Positions 41,949-50,782 are shown, counted from the first letter of the stretch. The stretch is 64,000 bases of DNA from Ilumatobacteraceae bacterium (GCA_024643255.1 JAHENF010000006.1:37085-101084), one strand, 5' to 3'. Made by a program: numbers and translations. Notes: generated by a model from the letters alone, not told the origin.

Positions 41949-44474
41949 TCAGGCTGTCACGGTGACCCGGAGGCGGGCGTGTTCGACCACCGCCGATTGC
42001 GCGATCACGATCTCGTAGTCCCCGGCGTCGACGACCCAGGACCTGGTTGCGGTGTCCCAGTGATGGAATGCGTCGGGACCGAAGTGCAGCTCCAGGTTCG
42101 TGGTGGTGCCGGCCGTGACGACCGACTTCGACCACGCCTTGAGCTCCTTGGGCGGACGCTTGGCGCGAGCGGCGATCGGAGCCACGTACCCCTGGACGAC
42201 GACGGTCGCATCGCGGGTGCCGGTCGCGCTCACGGGGACCGTCACGGTCAACGCGCCGTCGGTTCCGATGATCGTGGTCGACGCGGTGGGCTCGCCCCAC
42301 TCGGCTTCGCCGTAGCTCAGACCGTGACCGAACGCGAAGCGCGGGGCGAGGTCACGGGCGTCGTACCCCCGGTACCCCATGAACAGGCCTTCGCCGTAGC
42401 GCTGGGTCCCGGCACCGGTGCTGTCGTGATCGGGCCGGTGGTGCACGTGGGCGGGGTGGTCGGCAAGTTGCTTGGGGATCGTCGTCGGCAGGCGTCCGCC
42501 GGGGTCGGCGAGTCCGAACAGGACATCGACGAGCCCCTCGGCCTGTTCCTGGCCGGCGAAGAACGAGGTGAGCACGGCGGGCGCCGCGTCCGGATCGTCG
42601 TCGGCGGCCCAGTCCATCGTGACGGGGGAGCCGGCGTTGACGATCACCGCTGTACGAGGGTTCGCCGCGACGACCCGTCGCACCAGTTCGTCCTGGCGGC
42701 CAGGAAGGTCCATCGTGGTGCGGTCGTGACCCTCGGTCTCCCATTCGTCGTTCGTTCCGACCACGACGACGGCGATGTCCGCCGCGGCGGCAGCTGCCAC
42801 CGCACGGTCCATGAGATCGGCAGGCTCGGGTGAGCGCACGCCGAGACGAATCGCCGCGAATCCGTTGCCGGCGACCGTCGACCACTTGACGACGACCGGG
42901 ACCGGTACGCCGGCCGTGCACTCGATGGTCTCGGTGACCTCGATGCTGCCGTAGCCGAAGAACTCCTCGCTGCGGGGGAGTTCCATGCTGGGGTCGTCGA
43001 CGAGCGTGGCCGGACCGTCGCCAGCATCGACGGCGAGCGACACGGGTCCGGTGCTGACGATGCCGATCGTGTGTGGACCGTCGACATCGGGGACGAACGC
43101 TCCTTCGATGCGCGCCGAGAATCCACGGGGGTCGACACCGGGGGGTGTGGACCCGAAGAAGCGCACGAGTGACGTCGACGACGTCTCGTCGGCGACGACC
43201 TGGCCGTCCCAGTCGGTGCCGTTGACGTACGACACGCGCAGGCCGGGTTTCCCGTCGGGGCGCACGAGTTGGCCCTTGCGGACCACCGGGGTCAACCGAT
43301 CGATGCGCACCCCGGGTTCGTAGGTGACGGACGCGTCCACTGCGGTGCCCGGCCCGAAACGCTCGGTGAGCGCGTCGAGCAGTGTGCGGTGACCGAACGG
43401 GGTCAGGCTCGCGGATCCGCCGCCCATGCAGCGATCGATGGAGGCGTTCGGTCCGATCACTGCGATCGAGCGGATGGTGGAGGCGTCGAACGGCAGCACC
43501 GACGACCCGTCGACTGCGTCGTTGCGCAGCAGGACGGTGCCGCCGATGGCGGCGCGCCGCGTGAGCGCGCGTTCGTCCGGATCGTCGACCGATGCTTCGG
43601 GGGCTTCGGCAGAACGCTCGTTGGCCCTCGTGCGGTTGGCGAGCACGAGGAGATCGCGCACCAGCCGGTCGACCTGGGCCTCGTCGACGTCGCCACGCTC
43701 GACGGCGGCGACGAGCTTGTCGCCATAGATCCGCACGGGTCCCGGCATCTCGAGGCTCAGCCCGGCGTTCGCCGCTGCGGCAGCGTCGTGCACCCCGTAC
43801 CAGTCGGACACGACGAAGCCGTCGAATCCCCACTCGTCGCGAAGGATGTCGGTCAGCAGCCGGCGGTTGTGGGCGCAGAACTCGCCGTCGAGGCGGTTGT
43901 AGGCGCTCATGATCCCCCAGGCATCGGCCTCCTTGACCGTTCGTTCGAAGGGGCGCAGATACAGCTCGCGCAGGGTGCGTTCGTCGACGTCGACGTCGAC
44001 GCTCATGCGTTCGATCTCGGTGTCGTTGGCGGCGAAGTGCTTGACGGTGACGGCGACGTCGTGGGACTGGACGCCGCGGACGTACGCCACGGCGAGCGTG
44101 CCGGTCAACTCCGGATCCTCGCTGTAGCACTCGAACGTCCGCCCGCCGATCGGGGTGCGGTGGAGGTTGACGGTGGGGCCGAGCACGATGTGTGCGCTCT
44201 TGCGCCGGGCCTCGGTGCCGATCAGCGCCCCGATCTCACCGACCAGGTCCGGATCCCATGTTGCCCCGAGCGTGATGCCGGCGGGCACCACGACGCCCGG
44301 GGTGCCCGAGCCGCCGTAGCCCTCGCCGCGCACGCCGTTGGGTCCGTCGGACATCTTCAGCTGTGGCACCCCTGCATCGTCGAACGCGTGCGTCCTCCAG
44401 GTCGAACGGCCCGCCACGAGCCGGCACTTGTCGTCGAGTGAGAGCGCGGCCAGGGCCGCATCGATGTCGATCAC
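41949..44474 (-). CDS. Beta-glucosidase, glycoside hydrolase family 3, with PA14 domain
   Basis: An 841-residue GH3 enzyme expected to cleave terminal beta-glucosides. The (beta/alpha)8 domain includes KMSDGPNGVRG, TVKHFAANDTE and the nucleophile Asp in GFVVSDWYG. A PA14 sugar-binding insert is traced at about residues 400-540. The second domain continues with VVVGTNDEWETEGHDR, FFAGQEQAEGLVDVLFG and GGRLPTTIPK, then a C-terminal fibronectin-III-like domain (FGHGLSYGE...). No signal peptide is seen, so it acts on imported oligosaccharides. GTG 44474 starts it; the upstream palindrome at 44495 separates it from the OYE gene. Confidence 0.92.
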   Translation of the reverse strand: MIDIDAALAALSLDDKCRLVAGRSTWRTHAFDDAGVPQLKMSDGPNGVRGEGYGGSGTPGVVVPAGITLGATWDPDLVGEIGALIGTEARRKSAHIVLGPTVNLHRTPIGGRTFECYSEDPELTGTLAVAYVRGVQSHDVAVTVKHFAANDTEIERMSVDVDVDERTLRELYLRPFERTVKEADAWGIMSAYNRLDGEFCAHNRRLLTDILRDEWGFDGFVVSDWYGVHDAAAAANAGLSLEMPGPVRIYGDKLVAAVERGDVDEAQVDRLVRDLLVLANRTRANERSAEAPEASVDDPDERALTRRAAIGGTVLLRNDAVDGSSVLPFDASTIRSIAVIGPNASIDRCMGGGSASLTPFGHRTLLDALTERFGPGTAVDASVTYEPGVRIDRLTPVVRKGQLVRPDGKPGLRVSYVNGTDWDGQVVADETSSTSLVRFFGSTPPGVDPRGFSARIEGAFVPDVDGPHTIGIVSTGPVSLAVDAGDGPATLVDDPSMELPRSEEFFGYGSIEVTETIECTAGVPVPVVVKWSTVAGNGFAAIRLGVRSPEPADLMDRAVAAAAAADIAVVVVGTNDEWETEGHDRTTMDLPGRQDELVRRVVAANPRTAVIVNAGSPVTMDWAADDDPDAAPAVLTSFFAGQEQAEGLVDVLFGLADPGGRLPTTIPKQLADHPAHVHHRPDHDSTGAGTQRYGEGLFMGYRGYDARDLAPRFAFGHGLSYGEAEWGEPTASTTIIGTDGALTVTVPVSATGTRDATVVVQGYVAPIAARAKRPPKELKAWSKSVVTAGTTTNLELHFGPDAFHHWDTATRSWVVDAGDYEIVIAQSAVVEHARLRVTVTA

Positions 44475-44494
44475 CCGCCGAGTCTGGCAGACGT

Positions 44495-44521
44495 CGCGAT
44501 TGGGGTCAGACCCCAATCGCG
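44495..44521. repeat. Perfect 27-nt palindrome (family C copy 1)
   Basis: Arms CGCGATTGGGGTC and GACCCCAATCGCG flank a single A. It follows the OYE-type gene (stop 44534) and precedes the GH3 start (44474). A longer near-identical copy lies at 52428-52458. A terminator or REP-type element is likely; no T-run follows. Confidence 0.8.
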
Positions 44522-44533
44522 CATCCTGAACTC

Positions 44534-46480
44534 TCAGACGGAGGAGCCGGCGCGTTCGCCTTCGACGATCGCAGCGTGGGCGCGGCGAGGGGCGACGCAG
44601 TCGCCGACGCGCTCGACGCTGACGCCGGCCGTCTTGAGATCGTTGTACAACCACTCGACGGGGTGTGCGTGCACCGCGAGCACGACCCAGTCGGGCGTGC
44701 GCGTGTAGTTGGTGCCCGTCGGATGGTGGAGGAGGTTCAGAGTGTGACCTTCCATGCCCATCGGCACGAGGTCGGTCGTCTGCACGATGCCCTTCTCGCC
44801 GGCGCGGATCCACCAGTTCTCCATGTCGAGCGTGATGCCGAGGTCCTGTCCGACCACCATGCCGGGCGTGATGATCTCCACGTTGCACCCGCGGTCGGCG
44901 AGCACCTCTGCAGTCGAGGTCGCATGGTGGAAACCGATCTCGTCGAAGACGACGACGTCACCGAACGGCTCGACCGAACCATCGAGCACCTGACGCACGT
45001 CGGCGACGTTGTCCGCGTCGTCGGGCACCCAGTACGGGCGGGCCGGCTCAGCACCGGTGGCGATGATCACGTGGTCCGGGCGCTGCTCCTCGACCAGGCC
45101 CGGCCACACCCCGACGCCGTACTCGAACTCGACACCCAGGCGTCGGCACTCGGTGAGCTGATTGCGAATCATGTCGCCGAACTCGGCCCGATTGGGCACC
45201 GACGCGGCGAGCCGCACCTGGCCGCCCGCGACCGCTTCCTTCTCGTACACCGTCACGTCGTGGCCGTTGCGGCGCGCGGCGATGGCGGCCTGCAACCCGG
45301 CCGGCCCGGCCCCGACGACCATCACCGACTTCGGTTTCGTCGTCAGCTTCACGGCGCCCACACCCTCGGACTCGCGGCCCGTTCGCGGGTTCTCGATGCA
45401 GCCGAGCCAGCGGTTGAGCCCCATACGGCCCACGCATTCCTGGTTGCACGACAGACACAGCCGCGTCTCGTCGGTCGACCCGGCGCGGGCCTTGGCGACG
45501 AAGTCGGCGTCGGCGATCTGCCCGCGCACCACGCCGACGAGATCGCAATGCCCCTCCGAGAGCGCCCGCTCGGCCTGCAGCGGATCCTTGAATCGACCCA
45601 CGCCGACGACCGGCAGCTCGACGGCCTTGCGAATCGCCGACGGGATGAACATCGCGTAGCCCGGCGGGATGTGCATCGACGCCTCGATCATGAAGAGGCT
45701 CGCCGTGGCGACGCCGATCGAGGTGTTGATGTAGTCGACATGACCTGTGGCCTCGACGATCTCGGCGATGCGCACGGCGTCGTCGACGGTCGTGCCGTGC
45801 TCGATCAGTTCGTCGCCGCAGATGCGCACACCGAGCGCCATGCCGCGGCCGATCTCCTTGCGGACCGCCGCCACGATCTCGACCAGCAGCCGGGCCCGGT
45901 TCTCCAAGGAACCGCCGTAGTCGTCCGTGCGATGATTCGTGGCCGGGGAGAGGAACCCGCGGACGATCGAGCTGTGCGAACACTGGAGTTCGATGCCGTC
46001 GAAGCCGCCCTCGGCGCAGTGCTCGGCGACGAGTGCGTACCCGGCGATGATCTCGTCGATCTCGGCCTGGGTGATCGCCTTGGGCACCTCGCGAAACAGC
46101 GGGTCGGCCACCGGCGACGGACCCCACACCGGCAGGCGCGAGTACATCGACGACGCCTGGCCCCCGTTGTGGTTGATCTGGGCGAAGATCGGAACCCGAT
46201 GACGGTGGACCGCGTCCGTGATCCTGCGGTAGCCGGGGATCACCTCACGGTGGAAGCCGTGGATCAGCTTCTCGTAGGGCCAGTCGGTCGGGTGGGTCGA
46301 GTGCTCCTCGGTGATGATCAGTCCGGTGCCGCCGGCTGCCCGCGCCGCGTAGTACGCCGCGTGTTGCTCGGTCGGCAGACCGTTGCGGGCGTAGTTCGTC
46401 AGGTGCGCGGAGAACACGATCCGGTTGCGCACCTCGACGGGGCCGAGCTGGAGGGGAGACCAGAGATAGCGGTAGGCCAT
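44534..46480 (-). CDS. Old-yellow-enzyme/2,4-dienoyl-CoA-reductase-type oxidoreductase (mycofactocin-system OYE family)
   Basis: A 648-residue multi-domain flavoprotein. An FMN-binding OYE barrel covers about 1-370, followed by an iron-sulphur motif (LCLSCNQECVGRMG...GC, C-x2-C-x3-C-x11-C) and then FAD and NAD(P) Rossmann domains (VMVVGAGPAGLQAA at about 384). This is the layout of DadH/trimethylamine dehydrogenase and of the FadH/OYE enzymes described as part of mycofactocin systems. It likely reduces an enoyl or ene substrate with NAD(P)H, or demethylates an amine. The mft link is inferred from family and from mftE-mftF 11 kb away. ATG 46480 is chosen over GTG 46504. Confidence 0.85.
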   Translation of the reverse strand: MAYRYLWSPLQLGPVEVRNRIVFSAHLTNYARNGLPTEQHAAYYAARAAGGTGLIITEEHSTHPTDWPYEKLIHGFHREVIPGYRRITDAVHRHRVPIFAQINHNGGQASSMYSRLPVWGPSPVADPLFREVPKAITQAEIDEIIAGYALVAEHCAEGGFDGIELQCSHSSIVRGFLSPATNHRTDDYGGSLENRARLLVEIVAAVRKEIGRGMALGVRICGDELIEHGTTVDDAVRIAEIVEATGHVDYINTSIGVATASLFMIEASMHIPPGYAMFIPSAIRKAVELPVVGVGRFKDPLQAERALSEGHCDLVGVVRGQIADADFVAKARAGSTDETRLCLSCNQECVGRMGLNRWLGCIENPRTGRESEGVGAVKLTTKPKSVMVVGAGPAGLQAAIAARRNGHDVTVYEKEAVAGGQVRLAASVPNRAEFGDMIRNQLTECRRLGVEFEYGVGVWPGLVEEQRPDHVIIATGAEPARPYWVPDDADNVADVRQVLDGSVEPFGDVVVFDEIGFHHATSTAEVLADRGCNVEIITPGMVVGQDLGITLDMENWWIRAGEKGIVQTTDLVPMGMEGHTLNLLHHPTGTNYTRTPDWVVLAVHAHPVEWLYNDLKTAGVSVERVGDCVAPRRAHAAIVEGERAGSSV

Positions 46481-46539
46481 GGCGCCGCCAACGGTAGCTG
46501 TCACGTTCTGGCGCTGCCGTGCCCGTCTAGATTTGGGCG

Positions 46540-47388
46540 ATGTCCGACTCGCAGCTAGAACCGACGCGTCCTCCGGCCGTTGCGCCCGGCAACGTCGCGG
46601 TGATCACCGGCGGCGCGAGTGGCATCGGTCTCGCGGTCGCCGAAGCGTTGATCGCCGAGGGGATGAGCGTCGTGCTGGCCGACATCGACGCCCCCAAGCT
46701 GCGCGACGTCGAGGCCCGCCTCACCGAGGACGGCGCATCGGTCGCCACGATGATCTGCAACACCACGGCCGAACCCGAGGTGAACGCGCTCGTCGAATAC
46801 GCGCTCGAACAGTTCGGTGCGGTCCATGTGATGTTCAACAACGCCGGGATCGGGGGCTTCGGCGATGCTTGGACCGACCCGATCGAGCTGTGGCATCGAG
46901 TCGTCGACGTCAACCTGTACGGAGTGGTGCACGGCATCCGGGCGGCCCTGCCGATCATGCAGCAGCAGGGCGTCGGCCACATCGTCAACACCGCATCGAT
47001 GGCCGGTCTCGGCGTCGCACCGGGCCTCGCTCCCTACTTCGCCACCAAGCACGCCGTCGTCGGCCTGACCGAGAGCCTGTTCCTCGAACTCGAGGCGCTC
47101 GGTTCGCCGGTCGGTGCGAGCGTGTTGTGTCCCGGATTCGTCAAGACCGATCTGATGAACAAGGAGCCGGACTCGATCGACTCGCCGCTCGGCCCGATCA
47201 TCGCCGAGTTCTTCCGCACCGGTGTCGAGACCGGCATTCCGGCGAGCGACGTCGCCGATCAGGTGACCGCGGCGATCAAGGCCGGTCAGTTCTGGATCCT
47301 CACCCACGAGGACATGCGCCAGGGCCCGGTCGAGCGCATGCAGCGCGCGGCTGCCGGTATCAACCCGACGTTGAACATCGGAAGCTGA
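46540..47388 (+). CDS. SDR-family oxidoreductase
   Basis: A 282-residue classical short-chain dehydrogenase. Cofactor motif TGGASGIG is near residue 24, followed by FNNAGIGG, the catalytic Ser in TASMAG and Y-x3-K in APYFATKHA. SVLCPGFVKTDL marks the substrate side. The acidic residue after the second strand (LADID) suggests NAD preference. The substrate is unknown. It is divergent from the OYE-type gene across about 60 bases and may share a pathway with it; no insert typical of nicotinoprotein mycofactocin SDRs is evident by eye. A DNA methyltransferase gene begins 11 bases after its stop. Confidence 0.87.
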   Translation: MSDSQLEPTRPPAVAPGNVAVITGGASGIGLAVAEALIAEGMSVVLADIDAPKLRDVEARLTEDGASVATMICNTTAEPEVNALVEYALEQFGAVHVMFNNAGIGGFGDAWTDPIELWHRVVDVNLYGVVHGIRAALPIMQQQGVGHIVNTASMAGLGVAPGLAPYFATKHAVVGLTESLFLELEALGSPVGASVLCPGFVKTDLMNKEPDSIDSPLGPIIAEFFRTGVETGIPASDVADQVTAAIKAGQFWILTHEDMRQGPVERMQRAAAGINPTLNIGS

Positions 47389-47399
47389 ACGTTCACGGC

Positions 47400-48674
47400 A
47401 TGGGTACGTCAACGTCGTCCTTCGGTGTCGGAAAGCGCGAGTCGCACGACGCCACCGACTTCTATGCGCGCTTCGCCGCACCGGAGATCAGCGACGACGA
47501 TGCGCTCGGGGCGCCGGACCGGCTCGACGTGATCCACGTCGGCGATGCCCGCGACATGACGCAGGTGCCCGACGCGTCGGTGGCGCTCGTGGTCACCTCA
47601 CCGCCGTACTTCGCCGGCAAGGAATACGAAACCGCGCTCGGCGAGGGCCATGTGCCGGGTGACTACATCGACTACCTCACGATGCTGCGCGACGTACTCC
47701 GGGAATCCGTGCGCACGCTCGAGCCGGGTGGCCGCATCGCGGTCAACGTCGCAAACCTGGGCCGCCGTCCGTATCGCAGCCTCGCCGCCGACGTCACGAC
47801 GATCCTCCAGGACGATCTCCGCCTCCTGCTGCGCGGTGAGGTCATCTGGCAGAAGCAGCGCGGCGCCAGCGGATCGTGTGCATGGGGTTCGTACCAGTCG
47901 CCGGCCAATCCCGTGCTGCGCGACACGACCGAGCGCGTGATCATCGCCAGCAAGGGTCGCTTCGATCGCGTCGGGCGCGGTTCGGCCGAACCGGGTGCCC
48001 CCGGCGTGGCGACGATCCCCGGTGACGAGTTCATGGAGGCCACACTCGACGTGTGGGAGATCCCTGCCGAGAGTGCCACCCGTGTCGGCCATCCGGCTCC
48101 GTTCCCCGTGGCGCTCGTCGAGCGTTGCATCCAGTTGTTCACCTACGACGGTGACGTGGTGCTCGACCCGTTCATGGGCTCGGGAACCACGGCGGTCGCG
48201 GCGGTCAACACCGGCCGCCACTACATCGGCTACGACACCGACGCCGGCTACGTGCGCCAGGCGCGTGAACGCATCGAGTCGATGGTGCCGGAGGCGCCTC
48301 GTGACCGACGCACGCTCAAGGAGATGGCGCGCACGCTGCTCGATGCCGCGGGCTACACCGACGTCGACGAGAACGCACGGGTCGCTCCCGGTGTCACCGT
48401 CAGTTTCCGCGCGACCGGTCCGTCGGGCACCGTCCGACTGTTCGAGCTCGGTGGAACGCACACCCCGGCGCGTCCTGGGCTCAGTCGTATCGATGCCGTG
48501 TGGCGCGTGATCGCCAAGGCGGCTGTCGTCGCAGAGGCGATGCCGGAGGCCGAGTTCGTCGTGCTCACGTCGGGCACGGTGCGCGGCGGTCCGCTCGCAG
48601 CGGTGGTGGGCGAGGGCCGTCCGATCAGTGCGGTCGTCGACGTGACGCGCGACGACGCCGTCGCCGGTCTCTGA
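47400..48674 (+). CDS. Solitary beta-class DNA methyltransferase with extra C-terminal domain
   Basis: A 424-residue DNA methyltransferase of the type that methylates cytosine N4 or adenine N6. Catalytic motif IV is TSPPY (66-70) and the AdoMet motif I, DPFMGSGTTAVAA, starts at D256, so the motif order is that of the beta class. Beyond about residue 295 is a 125-residue tail with LFELGGTHTPARPGLSRIDAVW (around F348), reminiscent of a nuclease-like fold with residues lost; its role is unknown. No restriction endonuclease gene is adjacent, so it may act in gene regulation. ATG 47400. It is likely cotranscribed with the SDR upstream. Confidence 0.87.
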   Translation: MGTSTSSFGVGKRESHDATDFYARFAAPEISDDDALGAPDRLDVIHVGDARDMTQVPDASVALVVTSPPYFAGKEYETALGEGHVPGDYIDYLTMLRDVLRESVRTLEPGGRIAVNVANLGRRPYRSLAADVTTILQDDLRLLLRGEVIWQKQRGASGSCAWGSYQSPANPVLRDTTERVIIASKGRFDRVGRGSAEPGAPGVATIPGDEFMEATLDVWEIPAESATRVGHPAPFPVALVERCIQLFTYDGDVVLDPFMGSGTTAVAAVNTGRHYIGYDTDAGYVRQARERIESMVPEAPRDRRTLKEMARTLLDAAGYTDVDENARVAPGVTVSFRATGPSGTVRLFELGGTHTPARPGLSRIDAVWRVIAKAAVVAEAMPEAEFVVLTSGTVRGGPLAAVVGEGRPISAVVDVTRDDAVAGL

Positions 48675-48690
48675 CCAGGCGGAGCCATCG

Positions 48691-49869
48691 GTGGGAAACG
48701 CCATGCACGATGAGGCCGTCGATCGGCGGGCGCTGAAGTCGGTCGGCGTGCAGTTCTTCGCCAACGGCGCCATCTACGCGACGATCATTCCCCGGCTTCC
48801 CGAGATCCGCGACCAGGTCGGGATCTCGATCGGAGCTCTCGGGCTCGTGCTGACGATGGCAAGCGTCGCGAGTCTGATCGGATCGGTCTTCGCCGGGCGT
48901 GTCACCGCATGGATCGGCAGCCGTCGGGTGATGATCTACGGCGCCACGATGTCGATCGCCTTCCTGCCGATCATCGGATTCGCGACCTCGGCGGTCGTGC
49001 TCGCCGGCGCGCTGTTCGGGTGGCTGTTCTTCGACATCTTCATCGACGTGGCGATGAACGTGCAGGGCTCGGCGTTGAGCGCGCGGCGGCACATGCCGGT
49101 GATGAACCGGCTGCACGGTCTGTGGAGCCTCGGCACGGTGTCCGGCGGCGTGTTGACCGTGGTGATGTTGCGGGCCGGTGTCAGCACCGAGGTCCAGCTG
49201 ACGCTCGTCGCTCTGGTGCTGATCGGTGCGCTCCTCTTCGTCGCGCCCGGGTTGCTGCGTCGCGACGAGGCGCCGGAGCTCGACGTCGAGGTCGCGGCGA
49301 TCGAGGGGCGGACCCACCTCGGCCGGGTGAACATCGCGTCCATGCTCCTCGCGATCGGCGCCGCGGCGGCGATGGCGATCGAGATCACGAATGGGGACTG
49401 GTCGTCGTTCCGGCTCGGCGAGGATCTCAGAGCGTCACCGGGCGTCGCCGGTCTGGCGTTCCTCGCCTTCACGGCGGGGATGACGATCGGCCGGCTGAGC
49501 GGCGACTGGGTGCAGGTGCGCGTCGGGCCGGTTCGCCTCATCCGGTTCGCGACCGTGGTGATGGCCGTCGGTGCGGTGTTGGCGATGCTCGTGTCGAGTG
49601 TGCCGGTGGCGGTGGTTGGGTTCCTGATCGGTGGCCTGGGGAACTCGGTGCTCTTCCCGCAGCTCTACGACCGGGCGGCCCGTGCGCCCGGTCCCCCTGG
49701 GTCGGGTTTCGCCTTCATGCTCGTCGGCCAGCGCGGGGCCGGCGTGGTGACGCCGTTCGTCGTCGGCGCGCTCGCGAACTCGTCGGCCCTCGGTGTGGGT
49801 CAGGCGATGGCGATCGTCGTGCTCCCGTCGATCCTCGCTGTGTTCCTCACCACCCTCGCCCGCCGCTGA
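48691..49869 (+). CDS. Major facilitator superfamily transporter
   Basis: A 392-residue MFS transporter with about twelve membrane segments. After the second helix comes AGRVTAWIGSRRVMIYG, the family's loop 2-3 motif in modified form. Similarity is to the sugar/drug-efflux FucP-like or YfmO-like group; the substrate is not predictable. Start GTG 48691 is favoured by GGCGGAG seven bases upstream; ATG 48703 is an alternative. It lies 16 bases after the methyltransferase and is followed by the four-unit repeat array. Confidence 0.87.
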   Translation: MGNAMHDEAVDRRALKSVGVQFFANGAIYATIIPRLPEIRDQVGISIGALGLVLTMASVASLIGSVFAGRVTAWIGSRRVMIYGATMSIAFLPIIGFATSAVVLAGALFGWLFFDIFIDVAMNVQGSALSARRHMPVMNRLHGLWSLGTVSGGVLTVVMLRAGVSTEVQLTLVALVLIGALLFVAPGLLRRDEAPELDVEVAAIEGRTHLGRVNIASMLLAIGAAAAMAIEITNGDWSSFRLGEDLRASPGVAGLAFLAFTAGMTIGRLSGDWVQVRVGPVRLIRFATVVMAVGAVLAMLVSSVPVAVVGFLIGGLGNSVLFPQLYDRAARAPGPPGSGFAFMLVGQRGAGVVTPFVVGALANSSALGVGQAMAIVVLPSILAVFLTTLARR

Positions 49870-49880
49870 CAACCACCCAG

Positions 49881-50071
49881 CGATGAGGTTTCGGCGCACC
49901 TGTCGCTCCGCAATCTCATCGGTGGGTGTGCGATGAGGTTCTGGCGCACCTGTCGCTCCGCAATCTCATCGGTGGGTGTGTGATGAGGTTCTGGCGCACC
50001 TGTCGCTCCGCAATCTCATCGGTGGGAGTGTGATGAGGTTTCGGCGCACCTGTCGCTCCACAACCTCATCG
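49881..50071. repeat. 41-nt hairpin repeat (family B), tandem array of four units
   Basis: Units begin at 49881, 49931, 49981 and 50031, each 41 nt long, with a period of exactly 50 bases and 9-nt spacers GTGGGTGTG, GTGGGTGTG and GTGGGAGTG. Each runs from (C/T)GATGAGG to CTCATCG with the core GGCGCACCTGTCGCTCC. They fill the gap between the convergent MFS and yaaA genes. Confidence 0.88.
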
Positions 50072-50079
50072 CATCGGGG

Positions 50080-50766
50080 TCAGAGGGGGGTGGCGATGAG
50101 GTCGAACTGGGGGTGGCGCCAATCCTCGAGGACGCTCAGACCGTCGAGGAGGATCGCACGGGCGAGTTCGCCCTTGGCCGCCTTGGCGAAGTGACCGCCG
50201 GGCTTGCCGGTCGGATCGACGAGGGTCAGTGACACGCCCCCGAGACCGTCGAGATCGAGTGCTGCACGATGTTCCTGGGGGAGCAGATCGACCACGAACC
50301 GACGTCGTGCAGCCTGCTGCAGCTCGGCGGAGAGATCGGAACGCCACCACGTCGAGAGCTTGCCGAGCGGGCGGAGGTTGGCTCCCATCTTCAGGCGGTA
50401 GTCGGGGATCGGGTCGTCGGCGCGAACCAGTCCGAGCAAGCCGGACACCACGAGGATCTGCCTGCGCGCCGCCGGGGACAGCGTCGCCGGATCGAGGTGA
50501 TCCCACACGACGCCGGTGTAGCGCTGCCATGCCGGCACCGTGCGCGCGCCGATCAGCGACCTGTTGGCCGACTGGGCGCGCAGCAGGTGTTCGCCCTTCA
50601 CGCCGAGGAGCTTCTCGTCGCCACCGCCGGCAGAGGCGAGCGCTTCGACGACGTCGAGACGGCGTTGGCCGAGCCGCGAGCCGAACGTCCCGGCGTCGGG
50701 GGCCCAACCGGTACGCCGGTTGCTGCCGCCCTGTGCCTTGCCCTCCGACGGCGGCAGCAGCAGCAT
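50080..50766 (-). CDS. yaaA: YaaA/DUF328 peroxide-stress protein
   Basis: A 228-residue YaaA (UPF0246) protein. YaaA lowers free intracellular iron and limits Fenton damage under peroxide stress; the fold has a DNA-binding helix-hairpin-helix-like element. Family motifs are MLLLPPSEGKAQGG at the start, YTGVVWDHLD, DYRLKMGANLRPLGKLSTWWR and VDLLPQEHR. The ATG at 50766 gives the standard start. A near-perfect palindrome (50766-50782) overlaps the start region. It is divergent from the ferredoxin-P450 operon, with 70 bases between starts. Confidence 0.9.
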   Translation of the reverse strand: MLLLPPSEGKAQGGSNRRTGWAPDAGTFGSRLGQRRLDVVEALASAGGGDEKLLGVKGEHLLRAQSANRSLIGARTVPAWQRYTGVVWDHLDPATLSPAARRQILVVSGLLGLVRADDPIPDYRLKMGANLRPLGKLSTWWRSDLSAELQQAARRRFVVDLLPQEHRAALDLDGLGGVSLTLVDPTGKPGGHFAKAAKGELARAILLDGLSVLEDWRHPQFDLIATPL

Positions 50767-50782
50767 TGGAACATTGTTCGAA
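50766..50782. promoter_or_regulatory. Inverted repeat at the yaaA start
   Basis: TTGGAACATTGTTCGAA has arms of eight bases with one mismatch; the centre GAACATTGTTC (50769-50779) is perfect. It lies directly in front of the yaaA start codon and could be an operator for yaaA or for the divergent ferredoxin gene. The 3-base spacer differs from the 4-base spacer of the actinobacterial LexA box. Confidence 0.4.

Noticed and set aside
44495..44521. Simple rho-independent terminator
   Set aside because: The stem fits, but no T-run follows and a matching element with shared flanks lies at 52428, so a repeat is the better call.
49881..50071. CRISPR-like array
   Set aside because: Spacers are 9 nt and nearly identical, the units contain their own hairpin, and no cas genes are present.
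50769..50779. LexA (SOS) box at yaaA
   Set aside because: The half-sites GAAC and GTTC are 3 bases apart, not the 4 of the actinobacterial consensus.
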